A DNA stretch of 64,000 nucleotides from Marinobacterium zhoushanense (GCF_014641945.1 NZ_BMIJ01000001.1:124001-188000), one strand, 5' to 3'. Shown: positions 45,850 through 55,710, counted from the stretch's first letter. The notes: a model not told the origin generated them from the sequence alone. Numbers and translations: made by a program.

Positions 45850-46128
45850 ATGGTCAGAGTTGAATTGACGCCGCACCTGTACCGTTTTTTCCCGGTGCTG
45901 GAGACATTGCAGATAGAGGTACCGGCAGGTTCCGTTGCCGAGGTTGTGCGGGCGATCGACAAGTTCGCTCCCGGCTTCAGCGACTACATCCTCGATGAGC
46001 GGGGCGCACTGCGCCGGCACGTCTTGGTGAGTATCAACGACAGTATCCTCATCGATCGCAAGACCTTGTCAGACCAGGTCGCCGATGGCGGAACTGTCTA
46101 TATCTTCCAGGCACTGACCGGTGGTTAA
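45850..46128 (+). CDS. MoaD/ThiS-like ubiquitin-fold protein
   Basis: The 92-residue protein has the beta-grasp fold pattern of MoaD/ThiS and ends in ALTGG, so the diglycine needed for thiocarboxylation is present. MoaD and ThiS are sulfur carriers activated by MoeB/ThiF-type enzymes; none is encoded here. It is coupled with the propeller protein upstream. Its acceptor or target is unknown. Confidence 0.8.
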   Translation: MVRVELTPHLYRFFPVLETLQIEVPAGSVAEVVRAIDKFAPGFSDYILDERGALRRHVLVSINDSILIDRKTLSDQVADGGTVYIFQALTGG

Positions 46129-46135
46129 GCGCTGT

Positions 46136-46966
46136 TCAGCCGAAACCTATTAACTCCTCGGCATTTTTCCAGAAGTACTTCTCCCGCAGCAGCGGCTCCG
46201 TAAATTGCTGCTCGGCCAGTTTCAGCATCAGACCGTAGTCCATGCGCTGCCGCGCCCTGAGGAAGGGCCAGTCCGAGCCCCAGATCAGACGATCCTCGCC
46301 ATAGGCCTGTTGGATCGCCCGCACATGAGCCTGGGTATCGGCATAGGGAAACGCCTGGGTGGAGAACTTGTCGAAACCGGACACCTTGATCCAGGCCCGG
46401 CCGCTGTCCGCCAGTGCCAGCACCGATTGAAAACCGGGGTATTGGAGGCCCGCCTCAAGATCGGGTCGACCGCAGTGGTCCACCAGCAGCCGCGCGCCAG
46501 AGTCGACAAACATATCCGCCAGCGGCAGCAGTTGATGCCCCTCCACCTGAAACTGGGCGATCAGATCCAGCTGCGCCAGGCGGTCGAGCAGTGCCGATGA
46601 CCGACGAAAATGCTCCACACCGTAAAACGCAACGTTGAACGTAACCCCGACGATGCCCTGCGCTTTCAGGTCCTGCAGCTGCGCCAGCGAACACTGCTGA
46701 TCGACAACTGCCATCCCCTTGAAGCGACCGCCCGAGCGCTGAATCGCATCCAGCAGTGCCCGATTATGGTTCTCGCCATATGCCGAGTTGGGACCCACCA
46801 GAAGCGCATGGGAAACGCCGTACGCCTCCAGCAGCTGCAGAAACTGATCCGCCGTGGCGATCTCCTGACCGCTAGGCTGATAGGGGCTGTCCGGCTGGTA
46901 GGGAAATCGTAGCGGGTCGAAGATATGGTTGTGGCAGTCGATTTTACGTTCGCTAAAAACGGACAT
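46136..46966 (-). CDS. Amidohydrolase family protein (PDC hydrolase-like)
   Basis: The 276-residue TIM-barrel hydrolase has the family start KIDCHNHIFDP with a metal-site H-x-H, and LLVDHCGRPD and LIWGSDWPFLRA around 155-235. This is the pattern of 2-pyrone-4,6-dicarboxylate lactonase and related COG3618 enzymes. Its stop is 7 bases from that of the convergent MoaD-like gene. The substrate could be an aromatic ring-fission product or another lactone. Confidence 0.84.
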   Translation of the reverse strand: MSVFSERKIDCHNHIFDPLRFPYQPDSPYQPSGQEIATADQFLQLLEAYGVSHALLVGPNSAYGENHNRALLDAIQRSGGRFKGMAVVDQQCSLAQLQDLKAQGIVGVTFNVAFYGVEHFRRSSALLDRLAQLDLIAQFQVEGHQLLPLADMFVDSGARLLVDHCGRPDLEAGLQYPGFQSVLALADSGRAWIKVSGFDKFSTQAFPYADTQAHVRAIQQAYGEDRLIWGSDWPFLRARQRMDYGLMLKLAEQQFTEPLLREKYFWKNAEELIGFG

Positions 46967-47214
46967 GGGAGAACCTCCGGGTTGAGGGTTCAGACTAGCG
47001 GTTCAAGCTGATCGGCACCAATTGATTCCCCGTCAGCTGTATCCAGTTTTTGAATAGCACCAGGCTTGAATTTCTCCTTTCGTTTCAACGTAGTGGAACC
47101 CCCTCGAAAAAGAGAGTAGTCGTCCAGAAAATTAATACCTGCGATATTGGTAGGATCAGTTACACTTTCAACCCCTTCCTCCGCACGAACAGAGTAGCAG
47201 CCGAAAGGAGTCGC

Positions 47215-48438
47215 ATGACAGCCCCCGCCCTTCTCAAACACAAACCCTTTATGCGCTTCTGGGTTGGCCAGATGGCAGCCTCCTTTGCACTGCAGATGCT
47301 GTTGGTGGGGATGGGCTGGCAGATCTACAACCTAACCGACAGTGCCCTGAGTTTGGGCCTGGTGGGACTGGCACGCTACCTGCCGCAGCTGGTGCTGGTG
47401 CTCTATGCTGGTCATGTGGTCGACAATCACAGCCGGCAGACAGTCATGTTGATCAGCCGCACCCTGCTGACGCTGACCATAGCGGTGCTGGCGGCGACCA
47501 GCATGCTCGATATCATCACACCGGAGATCATCTACGGCTGCTGTATCGCCATGGGCGTTGCCAGCGCGTTCGAGATGCCGGCGACCCAGGCGATGGTACC
47601 CAATATCGTTACCACCGACCTTCTGGCCAAGGCGATGGCCTGGACCGCCTCCGGCCGCGAAGCGACGACGATCATCGGCCCGGCCTTGGGCGGCATCATC
47701 TATATCTGGGGTGCCGACGCACTCTACACCAGCAGCACCCTGTGCAGTCTGCTGTCGACGCTGATCCTGTTAAAGCCGAGCTACCGCCGCGAACAGTTCA
47801 GTAAGCGGCCAATGACGCTGGATTCGATGCTCGGCGGATTGCGCTTCACCTGGCGTAACCCGGTGATCTTCGGTTCCATCTCGCTGGATATGTTCGCGGT
47901 GCTGATCGGCAGTGTCACGGCGCTGTTGCCGATCGTCGCCCGTGATGTGCTGGAGACCGGTCCTTGGGGGCTGGGTCTGCTGCGCAGCTCCACCGCGGTC
48001 GGTGCACTGCTGATGTCGCTTTACCTCGCCTGGCGGCCAGTGGACAGCCGCGTCGGCGTGAAGCTGTTCGTCTCCGTGGCGATCTTCGGTGCCGCCACCG
48101 TCCTGTTCGGCCTGTCGCAAACCCTCTGGCTGTCGATTCTGGCGCTGCTGATAATGGGTGCGGCCGATATGGTCAGCGTGGTGATCCGCTCTACCGTGGT
48201 ACAGCTGGAAACACCGGATGAGATGCGCGGTCGCGTCAGTTCGGTCAACGGCTTTTTCATCGGCACTTCGAACCAGCTCGGCGAGTTCCGCTCCGGTGTG
48301 CTGGCCGCGTGGACAGGCGCGGTACCGGCGATCGTGATCGGCGGCGTCGGCACTCTCGCCATCGTCGCCCTGTGGAGCTACTGGTATCCGACGCTGCTCA
48401 AGCGCAACCGACTGGAGAGCGAGCCTGAATGTGCGTAG
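47215..48438 (+). CDS. MFS transporter (EntS-like MFS_3)
   Basis: AAGGAG immediately before the ATG at 47215 fixes the start, giving 407 residues and about 12 membrane helices. MFS_3 features are present, including WQIYNLTDSALSLGLVGLARYLPQL and VQLETPDEMRGRVSSVNGFFIGTSNQLGEFRSG. Relatives export siderophores or drugs. A longer upstream frame starting at a TTG is not supported. The substrate is unknown. Confidence 0.87.
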   Translation: MTAPALLKHKPFMRFWVGQMAASFALQMLLVGMGWQIYNLTDSALSLGLVGLARYLPQLVLVLYAGHVVDNHSRQTVMLISRTLLTLTIAVLAATSMLDIITPEIIYGCCIAMGVASAFEMPATQAMVPNIVTTDLLAKAMAWTASGREATTIIGPALGGIIYIWGADALYTSSTLCSLLSTLILLKPSYRREQFSKRPMTLDSMLGGLRFTWRNPVIFGSISLDMFAVLIGSVTALLPIVARDVLETGPWGLGLLRSSTAVGALLMSLYLAWRPVDSRVGVKLFVSVAIFGAATVLFGLSQTLWLSILALLIMGAADMVSVVIRSTVVQLETPDEMRGRVSSVNGFFIGTSNQLGEFRSGVLAAWTGAVPAIVIGGVGTLAIVALWSYWYPTLLKRNRLESEPECA

Positions 48439-48537
48439 AAAACCTGCAGGCTTTAGGGTAAGCTGCGCGTCTTCTCCGCATTCTTCGCGTCAACGCGTTC
48501 TTTGCCTTTAGCAGATTTCCATATCAGAGAGCATTCA

Positions 48538-49833
48538 ATGAGTTTTGCCAGTCTCGGCTTGTCCGACCCTATTCTGAAAGCCGTTGCCGAACAGGGTTAC
48601 GACACCCCCTCCCCGATCCAGCTGCAGGCGATCCCCGCCGTGCTGGAGGGCAAGGATGTAATGGCCGCGGCCCAAACCGGCACAGGCAAAACCGCTGGCT
48701 TCACGCTGCCGATTCTGCAGCGGCTGAGCGATGGCGAGCGGGCCAAACCCAACCAGGTGCGTACGCTGATCCTGACCCCGACCCGAGAGCTGGCGGCCCA
48801 AGTCGCCGAGAGCGTATCCACCTACGGCAAGTACCTGCCTCTGCGCTCTACCGTGGTATTCGGCGGCGTCAGCATCAACCCGCAGATGATGGCGCTGCGC
48901 AAGGGCGTGGACCTGCTGATCGCCACACCGGGACGCTTGCTCGATCTGTACAAGCAGAACGCCGTGCGCTTTAACCAGCTCGAAGTACTGGTGCTGGATG
49001 AGGCGGACCGCATGCTCGACATGGGCTTCATCCACGACATCAAACGGATCCTGGCCCTGCTGCCGCCGAAACGGCAAAACCTGCTGTTCTCGGCCACCTT
49101 CTCCAACGAGATCCGCGACCTGGCCAAGGGCCTGGTGCACGACCCGGTGGAGATCTCGGTGACGCCGCGTAACTCTACCGCCGAAACGGTCAAACAGTGG
49201 ATCTCGCCGGTGGACAAGAAAGCCAAGGCGCCGCTGCTGATCAAGCTGATCAAGGATCAGAACTGGCACCAGGTACTGGTATTCACCCGCACCAAGCATG
49301 GTGCCAACAAGCTCAGCACTCAGCTCGACAACGCCGGTATCAGATCCGCCGCCATACACGGCAACAAGAGTCAGAATGCCCGTACCAAGGCGCTGAGCGA
49401 GTTCAAGTCGAACAAGCTGCAGGCGCTGGTGGCCACCGATATCGCCGCTCGCGGCCTGGACATCGACCAGTTGCCGCAGGTGGTCAACTACGATCTGCCA
49501 AACGTGCCGGAGGACTATGTCCACCGTATCGGCCGTACCGGTCGCGCCGGCGCCAGTGGCCAGGCGGTATCCTTGGTCTGCGCCGATGAGATCGATCAGC
49601 TGCGTGCCATCGAGCGACTGATCAACCAGCTGCTCAAGCGTGAAGTGATCGACGGCTTCGACCCGGTGCACGCCCTGCCGGAATCCAGCCTGGATCGCAA
49701 ACCGGCGCATCGCCACCGGCCGAAAAAGCCCAAGACGCCACACCGTGACGGTCAGCGCTCCGGCGATACCCATCGCGGGCATCAGCCGCGTAGCAAAGGG
49801 GCGAACACCCCGCGCAGCAACAAACAGCGTTAA
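48538..49833 (+). CDS. rhlE: DEAD-box RNA helicase RhlE
   Basis: The 431-residue helicase has the Q-motif/phenylalanine start [16 protein letters not shown], motif I AQTGTGKT, motif [12 protein letters not shown], motif III FSATF, and motif [15 protein letters not shown], with a basic C-terminal tail rich in Lys, Arg and His. RhlE proteins remodel ribosomal and other RNA. The ATG at 48538 is chosen because RhlE proteins begin MSF; an upstream TTG in frame has no support. Confidence 0.95.
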   Translation: MSFASLGLSDPILKAVAEQGYDTPSPIQLQAIPAVLEGKDVMAAAQTGTGKTAGFTLPILQRLSDGERAKPNQVRTLILTPTRELAAQVAESVSTYGKYLPLRSTVVFGGVSINPQMMALRKGVDLLIATPGRLLDLYKQNAVRFNQLEVLVLDEADRMLDMGFIHDIKRILALLPPKRQNLLFSATFSNEIRDLAKGLVHDPVEISVTPRNSTAETVKQWISPVDKKAKAPLLIKLIKDQNWHQVLVFTRTKHGANKLSTQLDNAGIRSAAIHGNKSQNARTKALSEFKSNKLQALVATDIAARGLDIDQLPQVVNYDLPNVPEDYVHRIGRTGRAGASGQAVSLVCADEIDQLRAIERLINQLLKREVIDGFDPVHALPESSLDRKPAHRHRPKKPKTPHRDGQRSGDTHRGHQPRSKGANTPRSNKQR

Positions 49834-49954
49834 CACAACACCGGTCCAGACCGGATTCGACACCACCGGGGCCAAGGAGTAAGCTTGTACTTACCCGTGG
49901 GGACTTGGGCGCAGCTCTCACTTGTGCTCATTCACCCGCGCCCCCGGTACTCAC

Positions 49955-50644
49955 ATGTCCCCCCTGCGTTTGCGTTACCAGACCCTCGAAGTCGGCGGTC
50001 ACGATATCCATCTGCGTACCCTGCGCGACAACCAGCAGTTCAGCGATCAGGATGGTGTTGCCGAACGTCTGGGCATCTCATCCGCCACCTGGCCCATATT
50101 CGGCATCGTCTGGGCCTCCGGTCAGGTATTGGCGCACCACATGATTGACTTCGAAATCGAGGGCAAGCGGATACTGGAGGTGGGCTGCGGTATCGCCCTG
50201 TCCAGCCTGGTGCTGAGCCAGCGTCAGGCGGATATCACCGCCACCGATTACCACCCCGAAGCGGGCGGTTTTCTGGCCGAGAACGTACGGATCAATGGCG
50301 GACGCCATATCCCGTTCACACGCACCGGCTGGGCAGATCGCAGCGATAGGCTAGGACTGTTCGACACCATTATCGGCAGCGACCTGCTCTATGAGGCAAG
50401 ACACGCACAGCTGCTATCGGAGTTTATCGACCGTCATGCACGCACCGAATGCGACGTGATCATCGTCGACCCGGGCCGCGGCAACCAAAACCGGTTTTCC
50501 CGGGAGATGAGCACGTTGGGATATACGGTTGATAAATGCCAACCGCCCCATACCGACTATCTCGACGCGCCCTACAAAGGCTCGATTCTGCACTACCACC
50601 GCTCTGCGGCGAAATACACTGGACATCGAATACGCTTGGTCTGA
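49955..50644 (+). CDS. SAM-dependent methyltransferase (Methyltransf_16-like)
   Basis: The 229-residue protein begins MSPLRLRYQTLEVGGHDI and has a Rossmann methyltransferase motif I (ILEVGCGIALSSLVLSQRQ) with the motif-II acidic loop at TATDYHPEA and the Asp-x-x-x-Y segment IIGSDLLYEARHAQ. It resembles small protein-lysine or nicotinamide methyltransferases. An in-frame TTG 33 bases upstream is a weaker start. The substrate is unknown. Confidence 0.82.
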   Translation: MSPLRLRYQTLEVGGHDIHLRTLRDNQQFSDQDGVAERLGISSATWPIFGIVWASGQVLAHHMIDFEIEGKRILEVGCGIALSSLVLSQRQADITATDYHPEAGGFLAENVRINGGRHIPFTRTGWADRSDRLGLFDTIIGSDLLYEARHAQLLSEFIDRHARTECDVIIVDPGRGNQNRFSREMSTLGYTVDKCQPPHTDYLDAPYKGSILHYHRSAAKYTGHRIRLV

Positions 50645-50680
50645 AAATCGTTTTTTTACGCAGACTGGGTGGCGCCATAG

Positions 50681-51304
50681 GTGGAGTTCCAATACGTAGC
50701 ATTCTTGGTGGCGATCCTGCTGCTGACACTCTCGCCAGGCGTGGATACCCTGCTGGTGCTGCGCAACAGCGCCCGTGGCGGTTGGCAAGATGGCGCGCTG
50801 ACCACGCTGGGCATCAGCAGCGGCCTGTTCGTGCATGCGGCCGTCTCCGCACTTGGCATCTCGGTCATTCTGCTGCAATCCGCCTGGGCGTTCACCCTGC
50901 TCAAGCTGGCCGGCGCGCTTTACCTGATCTGGCTGGGGCTGATGACCCTCAGGTCCACACTGCGTAACGGCGTGGTGCCGACCGCGTCGACAGATACCGC
51001 TGTACAGCGCCTGCGCCCCTGGCGCTCACTGAGCGAAGGAGTACTGTCCAATGTACTCAACCCCAAGGCCGTGATCTTCTACATGGCCTTTCTACCCCAG
51101 TTCATCGACCCCGCCGGTTCCGCGCTGGTGCAGTCAATGGCGATGGCCTTTGTACACTTTACCATCAGCATGCTCTGGCTCTGCGGCCTGTCACTGGTCG
51201 CCGACCGGGCCCGCCGACTGCGGATGCCGCGTCTGGGGCGCGCCTTCAATGCGGTGAATGGGCTGCTGTTGATGACGATCGGTACGATTATGGCACGAAG
51301 CTGA
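50681..51304 (+). CDS. LysE/RhtB family exporter
   Basis: The 207-residue protein has a GTG start and the LysE pattern LLLTLSPGVDTLLVLRNSARGGWQDG, with LNPKAVIFYMAFLPQFIDP in the middle and five to six helices. It should export an amino acid or derivative. The gene is 36 bases downstream of the methyltransferase on the same strand. Confidence 0.87.
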   Translation: MEFQYVAFLVAILLLTLSPGVDTLLVLRNSARGGWQDGALTTLGISSGLFVHAAVSALGISVILLQSAWAFTLLKLAGALYLIWLGLMTLRSTLRNGVVPTASTDTAVQRLRPWRSLSEGVLSNVLNPKAVIFYMAFLPQFIDPAGSALVQSMAMAFVHFTISMLWLCGLSLVADRARRLRMPRLGRAFNAVNGLLLMTIGTIMARS

Positions 51305-51390
51305 ACCTGAGCGCGCAAGCGGGGTCGAATGGGCTGACTATACTACCGGAGTGAAAGCCTACTCCAAACGATAGGCAAGGAGTCCATCAT

Positions 51391-51780
51391 ATGAACCTAC
51401 ATGACGTAACCCGATCCCGATTTATTGCCGCGCTGGTGGCGCTGTTTTTCACCTTCGCCGGTATTCAAGCCCCCGCCTATGCTGCAATTGTCGGCACCGA
51501 CCAGATCGCTGCGGAGACCGAACTCGACACCCAGCGAGCACGGATCCACGATATGCTGGCCCGTGACGATGTCAAACAGCAGATGATCGACCTCGGCGTC
51601 GACCCGAACATGGTGCAGGAGCGTGTCAACGGCATGACCCCGGCGGAACTGGCCCAGGTCGAAGGCCGACTGGACCAGTTACCGGCCGGTAGCGGTGCCC
51701 TCGGCACCATCGCCTTGGTGCTGTTGATCCTGATTCTGCTCGATGTCGCAGGCGTAACGGATATATTCCCCCGCATCTAA
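51391..51780 (+). CDS. PA2779-family exported protein
   Basis: The 129-residue protein has a signal peptide (cleaved near AYA-A, about 31), a central helical segment (DDVKQQMIDLGVDPNMVQERVNGMTPAELAQVEGRL), and a C-terminal hydrophobic helix (GALGTIALVLLILILLDVAG). It resembles the PA2779 family, usually encoded next to a PA2778-type peptidase, as here. The function is unknown. A strong GC-rich hairpin follows. Confidence 0.82.
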   Translation: MNLHDVTRSRFIAALVALFFTFAGIQAPAYAAIVGTDQIAAETELDTQRARIHDMLARDDVKQQMIDLGVDPNMVQERVNGMTPAELAQVEGRLDQLPAGSGALGTIALVLLILILLDVAGVTDIFPRI

Positions 51781-51785
51781 GCGAG

Positions 51786-51805
51786 GCCCGGGCTTCGGCC
51801 CGGGC
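51786..51805 (+). terminator. GC-rich TTCG-tetraloop hairpin
   Basis: GCCCGGGC pairs with itself across a TTCG tetraloop: an 8-base perfect stem with the most stable common tetraloop. It lies six bases after the PA2779-family stop and 39 bases before the PA2778-family gene. The trailing GTCTATCTCTCC is only moderately T-rich. It may terminate part of the transcripts or stabilise the upstream mRNA. Confidence 0.55.
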
Positions 51806-51844
51806 GTCTATCTCTCCAGACAGCAGTGGATCTGCCCCATCACC

Positions 51845-52798
51845 ATGACCAAACAGCTTCGTCTCTGCCTGAGCCTCATCGTGTTGCTGATCCTGGCGGG
51901 ATGCAGCGCTACACCCCAGACACACGCCCTGTTGCAACTGCAGGCCACACTGCCCATGAACAGCGAGCGTGAGCTCGTCGACGTGCCCTTCTATCCTCAG
52001 GAGGAGTACCAGTGTGGACCGGCGGCGCTGGCCACACTGCTCAACTACAGCGACGTGACCGTTTCACCCAACGAGTTGACCCCTCGCGTCTATGTACCGG
52101 GACGAAAAGGCAGCTTCCAGGTGGAGATGCAGGCAGCCACCCGCCATTACCAGCGCCTGGCCTATCCGCTCGAACCCTCATTAGAGGTACTGCTGCAGAC
52201 CGTCGACGCCGGCTACCCGGTCCTCGTGCTGCAAAACCTGGGACTGGAGTGGTATCCGCAGTGGCACTATGCCGTGGTGGTTGGATACGACCTGGACAAG
52301 GGCAGCATCATTCTGCGCTCCGGCCTGATCGAGCGCTACGAGATCAGTCTGAAGCTGTTCGAGCGCACCTGGAGCCGGGGCAAGAACTGGGCACTGGTCG
52401 CACTGAAACCGGGGCAACTGCCGCCACGGGCCGATGCCACACCCTATTTCCTCGCTGCCGCCGCGTTCGAATCCCAAGCTAACGCGGAAGATGCTCTGAA
52501 AGCCTGGCAGACCGGCCTGGCCCACTGGCCCGATCACAAGGAGATGCTGATGGGTTATGGCAATCAGCTCTATATTCAGGGTGACCCACGGCGCGCGGGC
52601 CAGCAGTACCGGCGGATAACCGAGCTCCACCCCGACTATGCGCCAGCGCTGAACAACCTGGCCCAGACGCTGATCGATACCGGTCAGGCCGCCGAAGCGG
52701 TGGGTTATGCAAAACAAGCAGTTGAACTGGCGAATGAGCAGGAGTCAGCGCTCTACAGAGAAACGCTGGAGCAGGCGGAAAAGGCAAAAGCCGAATAG
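51845..52798 (+). CDS. PA2778-family C39-like cysteine peptidase lipoprotein with TPR repeats
   Basis: The 317-residue protein has a lipoprotein signal with lipobox LAGC (Cys20). Residues about 45-180 form a C39-like peptidase: Cys57 in YQCGPAALATLL, His141 in QWHYAVVVGYD with Asp149. A C-terminal TPR region follows (about 200-310; ALKAWQTGLAHWP, AGQQYRRITELHPDYAPALNNLAQTLID). It should act in the periplasm on a peptide or protein that the TPR domain recruits. It follows the PA2779-family gene, its usual partner. Confidence 0.86.
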   Translation: MTKQLRLCLSLIVLLILAGCSATPQTHALLQLQATLPMNSERELVDVPFYPQEEYQCGPAALATLLNYSDVTVSPNELTPRVYVPGRKGSFQVEMQAATRHYQRLAYPLEPSLEVLLQTVDAGYPVLVLQNLGLEWYPQWHYAVVVGYDLDKGSIILRSGLIERYEISLKLFERTWSRGKNWALVALKPGQLPPRADATPYFLAAAAFESQANAEDALKAWQTGLAHWPDHKEMLMGYGNQLYIQGDPRRAGQQYRRITELHPDYAPALNNLAQTLIDTGQAAEAVGYAKQAVELANEQESALYRETLEQAEKAKAE

Positions 52799-52886
52799 GG
52801 CTACTACCGATAGGGACTACGGGCTTAGCTGATGCAGGCGTTCGGTACCTTGCGCCCATGAACGCCCACATCCCCCTATGCTACGC

Positions 52887-53276
52887 TCAGGGAGCGAAGC
52901 GCTGGCGCAAGTAGTTGTTGATGTCGGAAGATTCGTACACCCACTCGGTGCGGCCGTCCTCATGTTCAATCTTCAGGCATGGTACCTTCACGCGACCACC
53001 TCCCTGCTCCAGCGCTTTGCGCGCATCGGCATCACGCTGCACATTGGCCATGCCGATGGGCAGCGCCAGTCGATGAATCTCCTTGCGCACCTTGATACAG
53101 AAGGGACAGGTAACGAACTGATACAGCGTCAGACTGCGGCAGTCCGTATCCACCTGGGCCTGCGCCTGATCGTCACGCGAAATTGGCTTGGGCTTGGAGA
53201 GTGCGGCGTAAACCAGCATGAACGGCATCAGCAGCCGACGCAGCAGTCTAAAAAAGAGTCGTATCACCCAGCGCAT
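52887..53276 (-). CDS. Glutaredoxin-like protein with N-terminal membrane segment
   Basis: The 129-residue protein has a hydrophobic N-terminus (about 4-26) and a glutaredoxin domain with CPFC (Cys57, Cys60), VKVPCLKIEHEDG and YESSDINNYL. Cytoplasmic orientation is likely, anchored to the membrane. It would reduce disulfides with glutathione. The membrane anchor is an unusual addition for a plain glutaredoxin. Confidence 0.84.
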   Translation of the reverse strand: MRWVIRLFFRLLRRLLMPFMLVYAALSKPKPISRDDQAQAQVDTDCRSLTLYQFVTCPFCIKVRKEIHRLALPIGMANVQRDADARKALEQGGGRVKVPCLKIEHEDGRTEWVYESSDINNYLRQRFAP

Positions 53277-53531
53277 TGGAATTCCTCGTACTGTCTTGCA
53301 GGTGGTTCGTTGAAAGCGGGGAAGTTTACCAAATTGGTCGGAAAAATCCTTCAGTAACTGCCAACCCGAATGAATATCTCCTGGCCTGCCAGATCGAGTT
53401 CGTAACGGGACAGCTATACGGTGCAGAGCGGTCGTTTCACCCAGATAGGAATGATTTAATGCCGTGCTCTACTGCACCGTTTATTGATAGGATAACAAGG
53501 TTAATTTTCGACCTGATCAGCGAGATGAGCT

Positions 53532-53810
53532 ATGGCTACAGCGGCGGCACTGCACATACTGGTAAAGACAGAGAAAGAAGCCCTGGATCTTCTCGACCAG
53601 TTGAAGCAAGGCAAAAAATTCGAGACGTTAGCCAAGCGTCATTCCATCTGCCCGTCTGGAAAGCGAGGCGGTGACTTGGGTGAGTTTCATCGTGGCGATA
53701 TGGTCAAGGCGTTCGATGACGTTGTGTTCAAACGCCCACTGCTCAAAGTACACGGTCCGGTAAAAACCCGCTTCGGTTACCACCTGATAAAGACGCTGTA
53801 TCGCACTTGA
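53532..53810 (+). CDS. Parvulin-type peptidyl-prolyl isomerase
   Basis: The 92-residue protein is a single parvulin domain, similar in size to E. coli PpiC ([60 protein letters not shown]). It speeds cis-trans isomerisation of X-Pro bonds in the cytoplasm. The ribosome-binding site is weak. It is convergent with the DUF488 gene. Confidence 0.9.
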   Translation: MATAAALHILVKTEKEALDLLDQLKQGKKFETLAKRHSICPSGKRGGDLGEFHRGDMVKAFDDVVFKRPLLKVHGPVKTRFGYHLIKTLYRT

Positions 53811-53844
53811 GTCATAGCGTAAGCGAGCAGTTAATCAAGGATCA

Positions 53845-54231
53845 CTACTCAACCTCCGCCCCGCGTTCATTCAGCACTTCACGCAACACCCGGCGATGAC
53901 AACGCGATTCATCCTCGCAGTAGCAGCCAATAGAGAAATTGCTCTGTTTCGACAGTGCTGTCAGCAGATCCAGGGTGTGGCTGGCGTCAGGGCTGGTCAG
54001 CTCTTTGCGAAACCTCTTCTCGAACGCCGCCCACTCCTTGTCGGTCGTAGCGGCCTGGGCCTGTTTGACCAGCTCCGGCGAGGGCGACAGGATCGGCAGC
54101 CAGACGTCATACCAGTTCTGGGTGGCAAACTCGCTCTTTTTAACGCCCCGGGGCGGACGACGGACAGTACCCAATCGTATGCCCTCGTCCTCGGCACGTT
54201 GTGTTCCTAAACGTACTACGCGAATGGTCAT
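53845..54231 (-). CDS. DUF488 family protein
   Basis: The 128-residue protein has the DUF488 C-terminal signature FSIGCYCEDESRCHRRVLREVL and LGTVRRPPRGV early on. The family is widespread and uncharacterised. It is the last gene on this strand after the SLC13 carrier, with a 49-base gap, so co-transcription is possible. Confidence 0.82.
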   Translation of the reverse strand: MTIRVVRLGTQRAEDEGIRLGTVRRPPRGVKKSEFATQNWYDVWLPILSPSPELVKQAQAATTDKEWAAFEKRFRKELTSPDASHTLDLLTALSKQSNFSIGCYCEDESRCHRRVLREVLNERGAEVE

Positions 54232-54280
54232 ACATTGCCTCTGCTTTTCTCTGGACTGCCCGAGTAGAGTTTAGCCGCCG

Positions 54281-55705
54281 CTAGCTCAACTCCCCAACGA
54301 CCAACCACCACAGATAATCCAGCGGCATCAGCACCAACAGCGTGATCAGTGTCAGCGGTATCGTGACGCGTAGCAGATGACCCAGCGGCTCCTTGGCCAG
54401 CTGCATGCTCACCAGCAGCGGCCCGGATTGGTACGGAAACAGAATGGTGGAGAAGCCTAGCACCTGGGTCATCAGCACGCTTTCCACGCTCCAGCCGGTC
54501 TGGGCCGCCAGATCCGCGGCCATCGGCGTCAGTACTGCGGGCACACCGGGTAGTGTCACCCCCAACGCGGCAACAACGGACATCAGGCTGAGCGAGACGA
54601 AGTTGATGAAGTCAGCGCCCTGCTCCAGCGGCAGCCACTGCTCCATCTGCATCGCCAGCACACTGCCCAGGCCAGAACTGGCCACCAGCCGCCCAAGCCC
54701 CAGCACGCCGGCGATAAACAGCAACAGGGTCATATCCATACCGGCTGAAAAGCGCTGGCTGTCCACCAAACCAACTCTTGGCAGCAACAGAAAGCAGGTT
54801 GCCGCAAGTCCAATCCAGGCCGGGCTGATACCGTGCAGGCTATCGGTGATCCAGAAGCCAAGGGTTATCAGCAGCACGATGCCGAGTTTCTTTTGCCCCC
54901 GCAGCTGATCCGGATCGCACTGATCACCGGTGACAGTGCTTGAGTTCACCTTGGGTTGGTCCGGGAACAGGCGCATGATCAGCCAGGCGATCAGCACAGC
55001 CTTGAGCGCCCCGAGTACGGGGAAGTGCAGCAGCAGGTAGTGGGTATAGCTGAAGTGCAGGTCGTAGATGGTTTCGGCCGCCCCGATTAGAACGACATTG
55101 GGGATGTTCGCCGGCAGTATCGCGAAGGTGGGCATATGGCAGCCGAAGGCGACAGCCAGCGCAATGCCGGTACGCCCCTTGGAGCCGGACGCAAAACCGC
55201 AACGCTCGGCCAGGGCAATGCCGATCGGGATCATCATCACCGCACGCCCCATTGAGGAGGGCATCAGGAAACCGAGCAGGGTACAGGTCAGCATCAGTCC
55301 GCCGATCAGCCAGGCGTAGCTGTGCTCAAGGTGCTTGCCCAGCAGCGCTGCAACGCGATCGCCCAGCCCGGTGGACTTGATCGCCATGCCGATCACCATT
55401 CCGGCGACGATCAGCCAGAAGGCCGCCGAATAGAAGCCGGAGAAGATCTCGGCCGGGGTTCCAACCTCGAGCAGAATGGCGGCAAGGAAGAACAGCAGCG
55501 CCGTCATATAACCCGGCAGCACGCTGGTCACCAGCAGTCCCAGGGTGAGGATCACGATGGCCAACACCTGACCCTGCTGAGCACTTAGCATAGTCGGAGG
55601 GTCGACCAGTACCCAGCCCGCCAACGGCAGCAACAGCAGCATGAACAGGCGAGCGGGATGCTGCAGAATCTCCCGTACGAGGTTCCCTTTCGTCTCTTCC
55701 ATCAA
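54281..55705 (-). CDS. SLC13/DASS family anion transporter
   Basis: The 474-residue protein has about 12 membrane segments and the DASS family pattern, with a helix-hairpin segment around GFLMPSSMGRAVMMIPIGIALAERC and the pseudo-symmetric VTLPGVPAVLTPMAADLAAQ later. Members import dicarboxylates, citrate or sulfate with sodium. It starts 5 bases after the dehalogenase-like gene, so the two are almost certainly co-transcribed. Carriage of a small carboxylate is plausible (inference). Confidence 0.88.
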   Translation of the reverse strand: MMEETKGNLVREILQHPARLFMLLLLPLAGWVLVDPPTMLSAQQGQVLAIVILTLGLLVTSVLPGYMTALLFFLAAILLEVGTPAEIFSGFYSAAFWLIVAGMVIGMAIKSTGLGDRVAALLGKHLEHSYAWLIGGLMLTCTLLGFLMPSSMGRAVMMIPIGIALAERCGFASGSKGRTGIALAVAFGCHMPTFAILPANIPNVVLIGAAETIYDLHFSYTHYLLLHFPVLGALKAVLIAWLIMRLFPDQPKVNSSTVTGDQCDPDQLRGQKKLGIVLLITLGFWITDSLHGISPAWIGLAATCFLLLPRVGLVDSQRFSAGMDMTLLLFIAGVLGLGRLVASSGLGSVLAMQMEQWLPLEQGADFINFVSLSLMSVVAALGVTLPGVPAVLTPMAADLAAQTGWSVESVLMTQVLGFSTILFPYQSGPLLVSMQLAKEPLGHLLRVTIPLTLITLLVLMPLDYLWWLVVGELS

Positions 55706-55710
55706 TCACT

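Noticed and set aside
48535..49875. Long open frame on the minus strand opposite rhlE
   Set aside because: Shadow of a certain helicase gene; product is low-complexity in Gly, Gln and Val with no motif.
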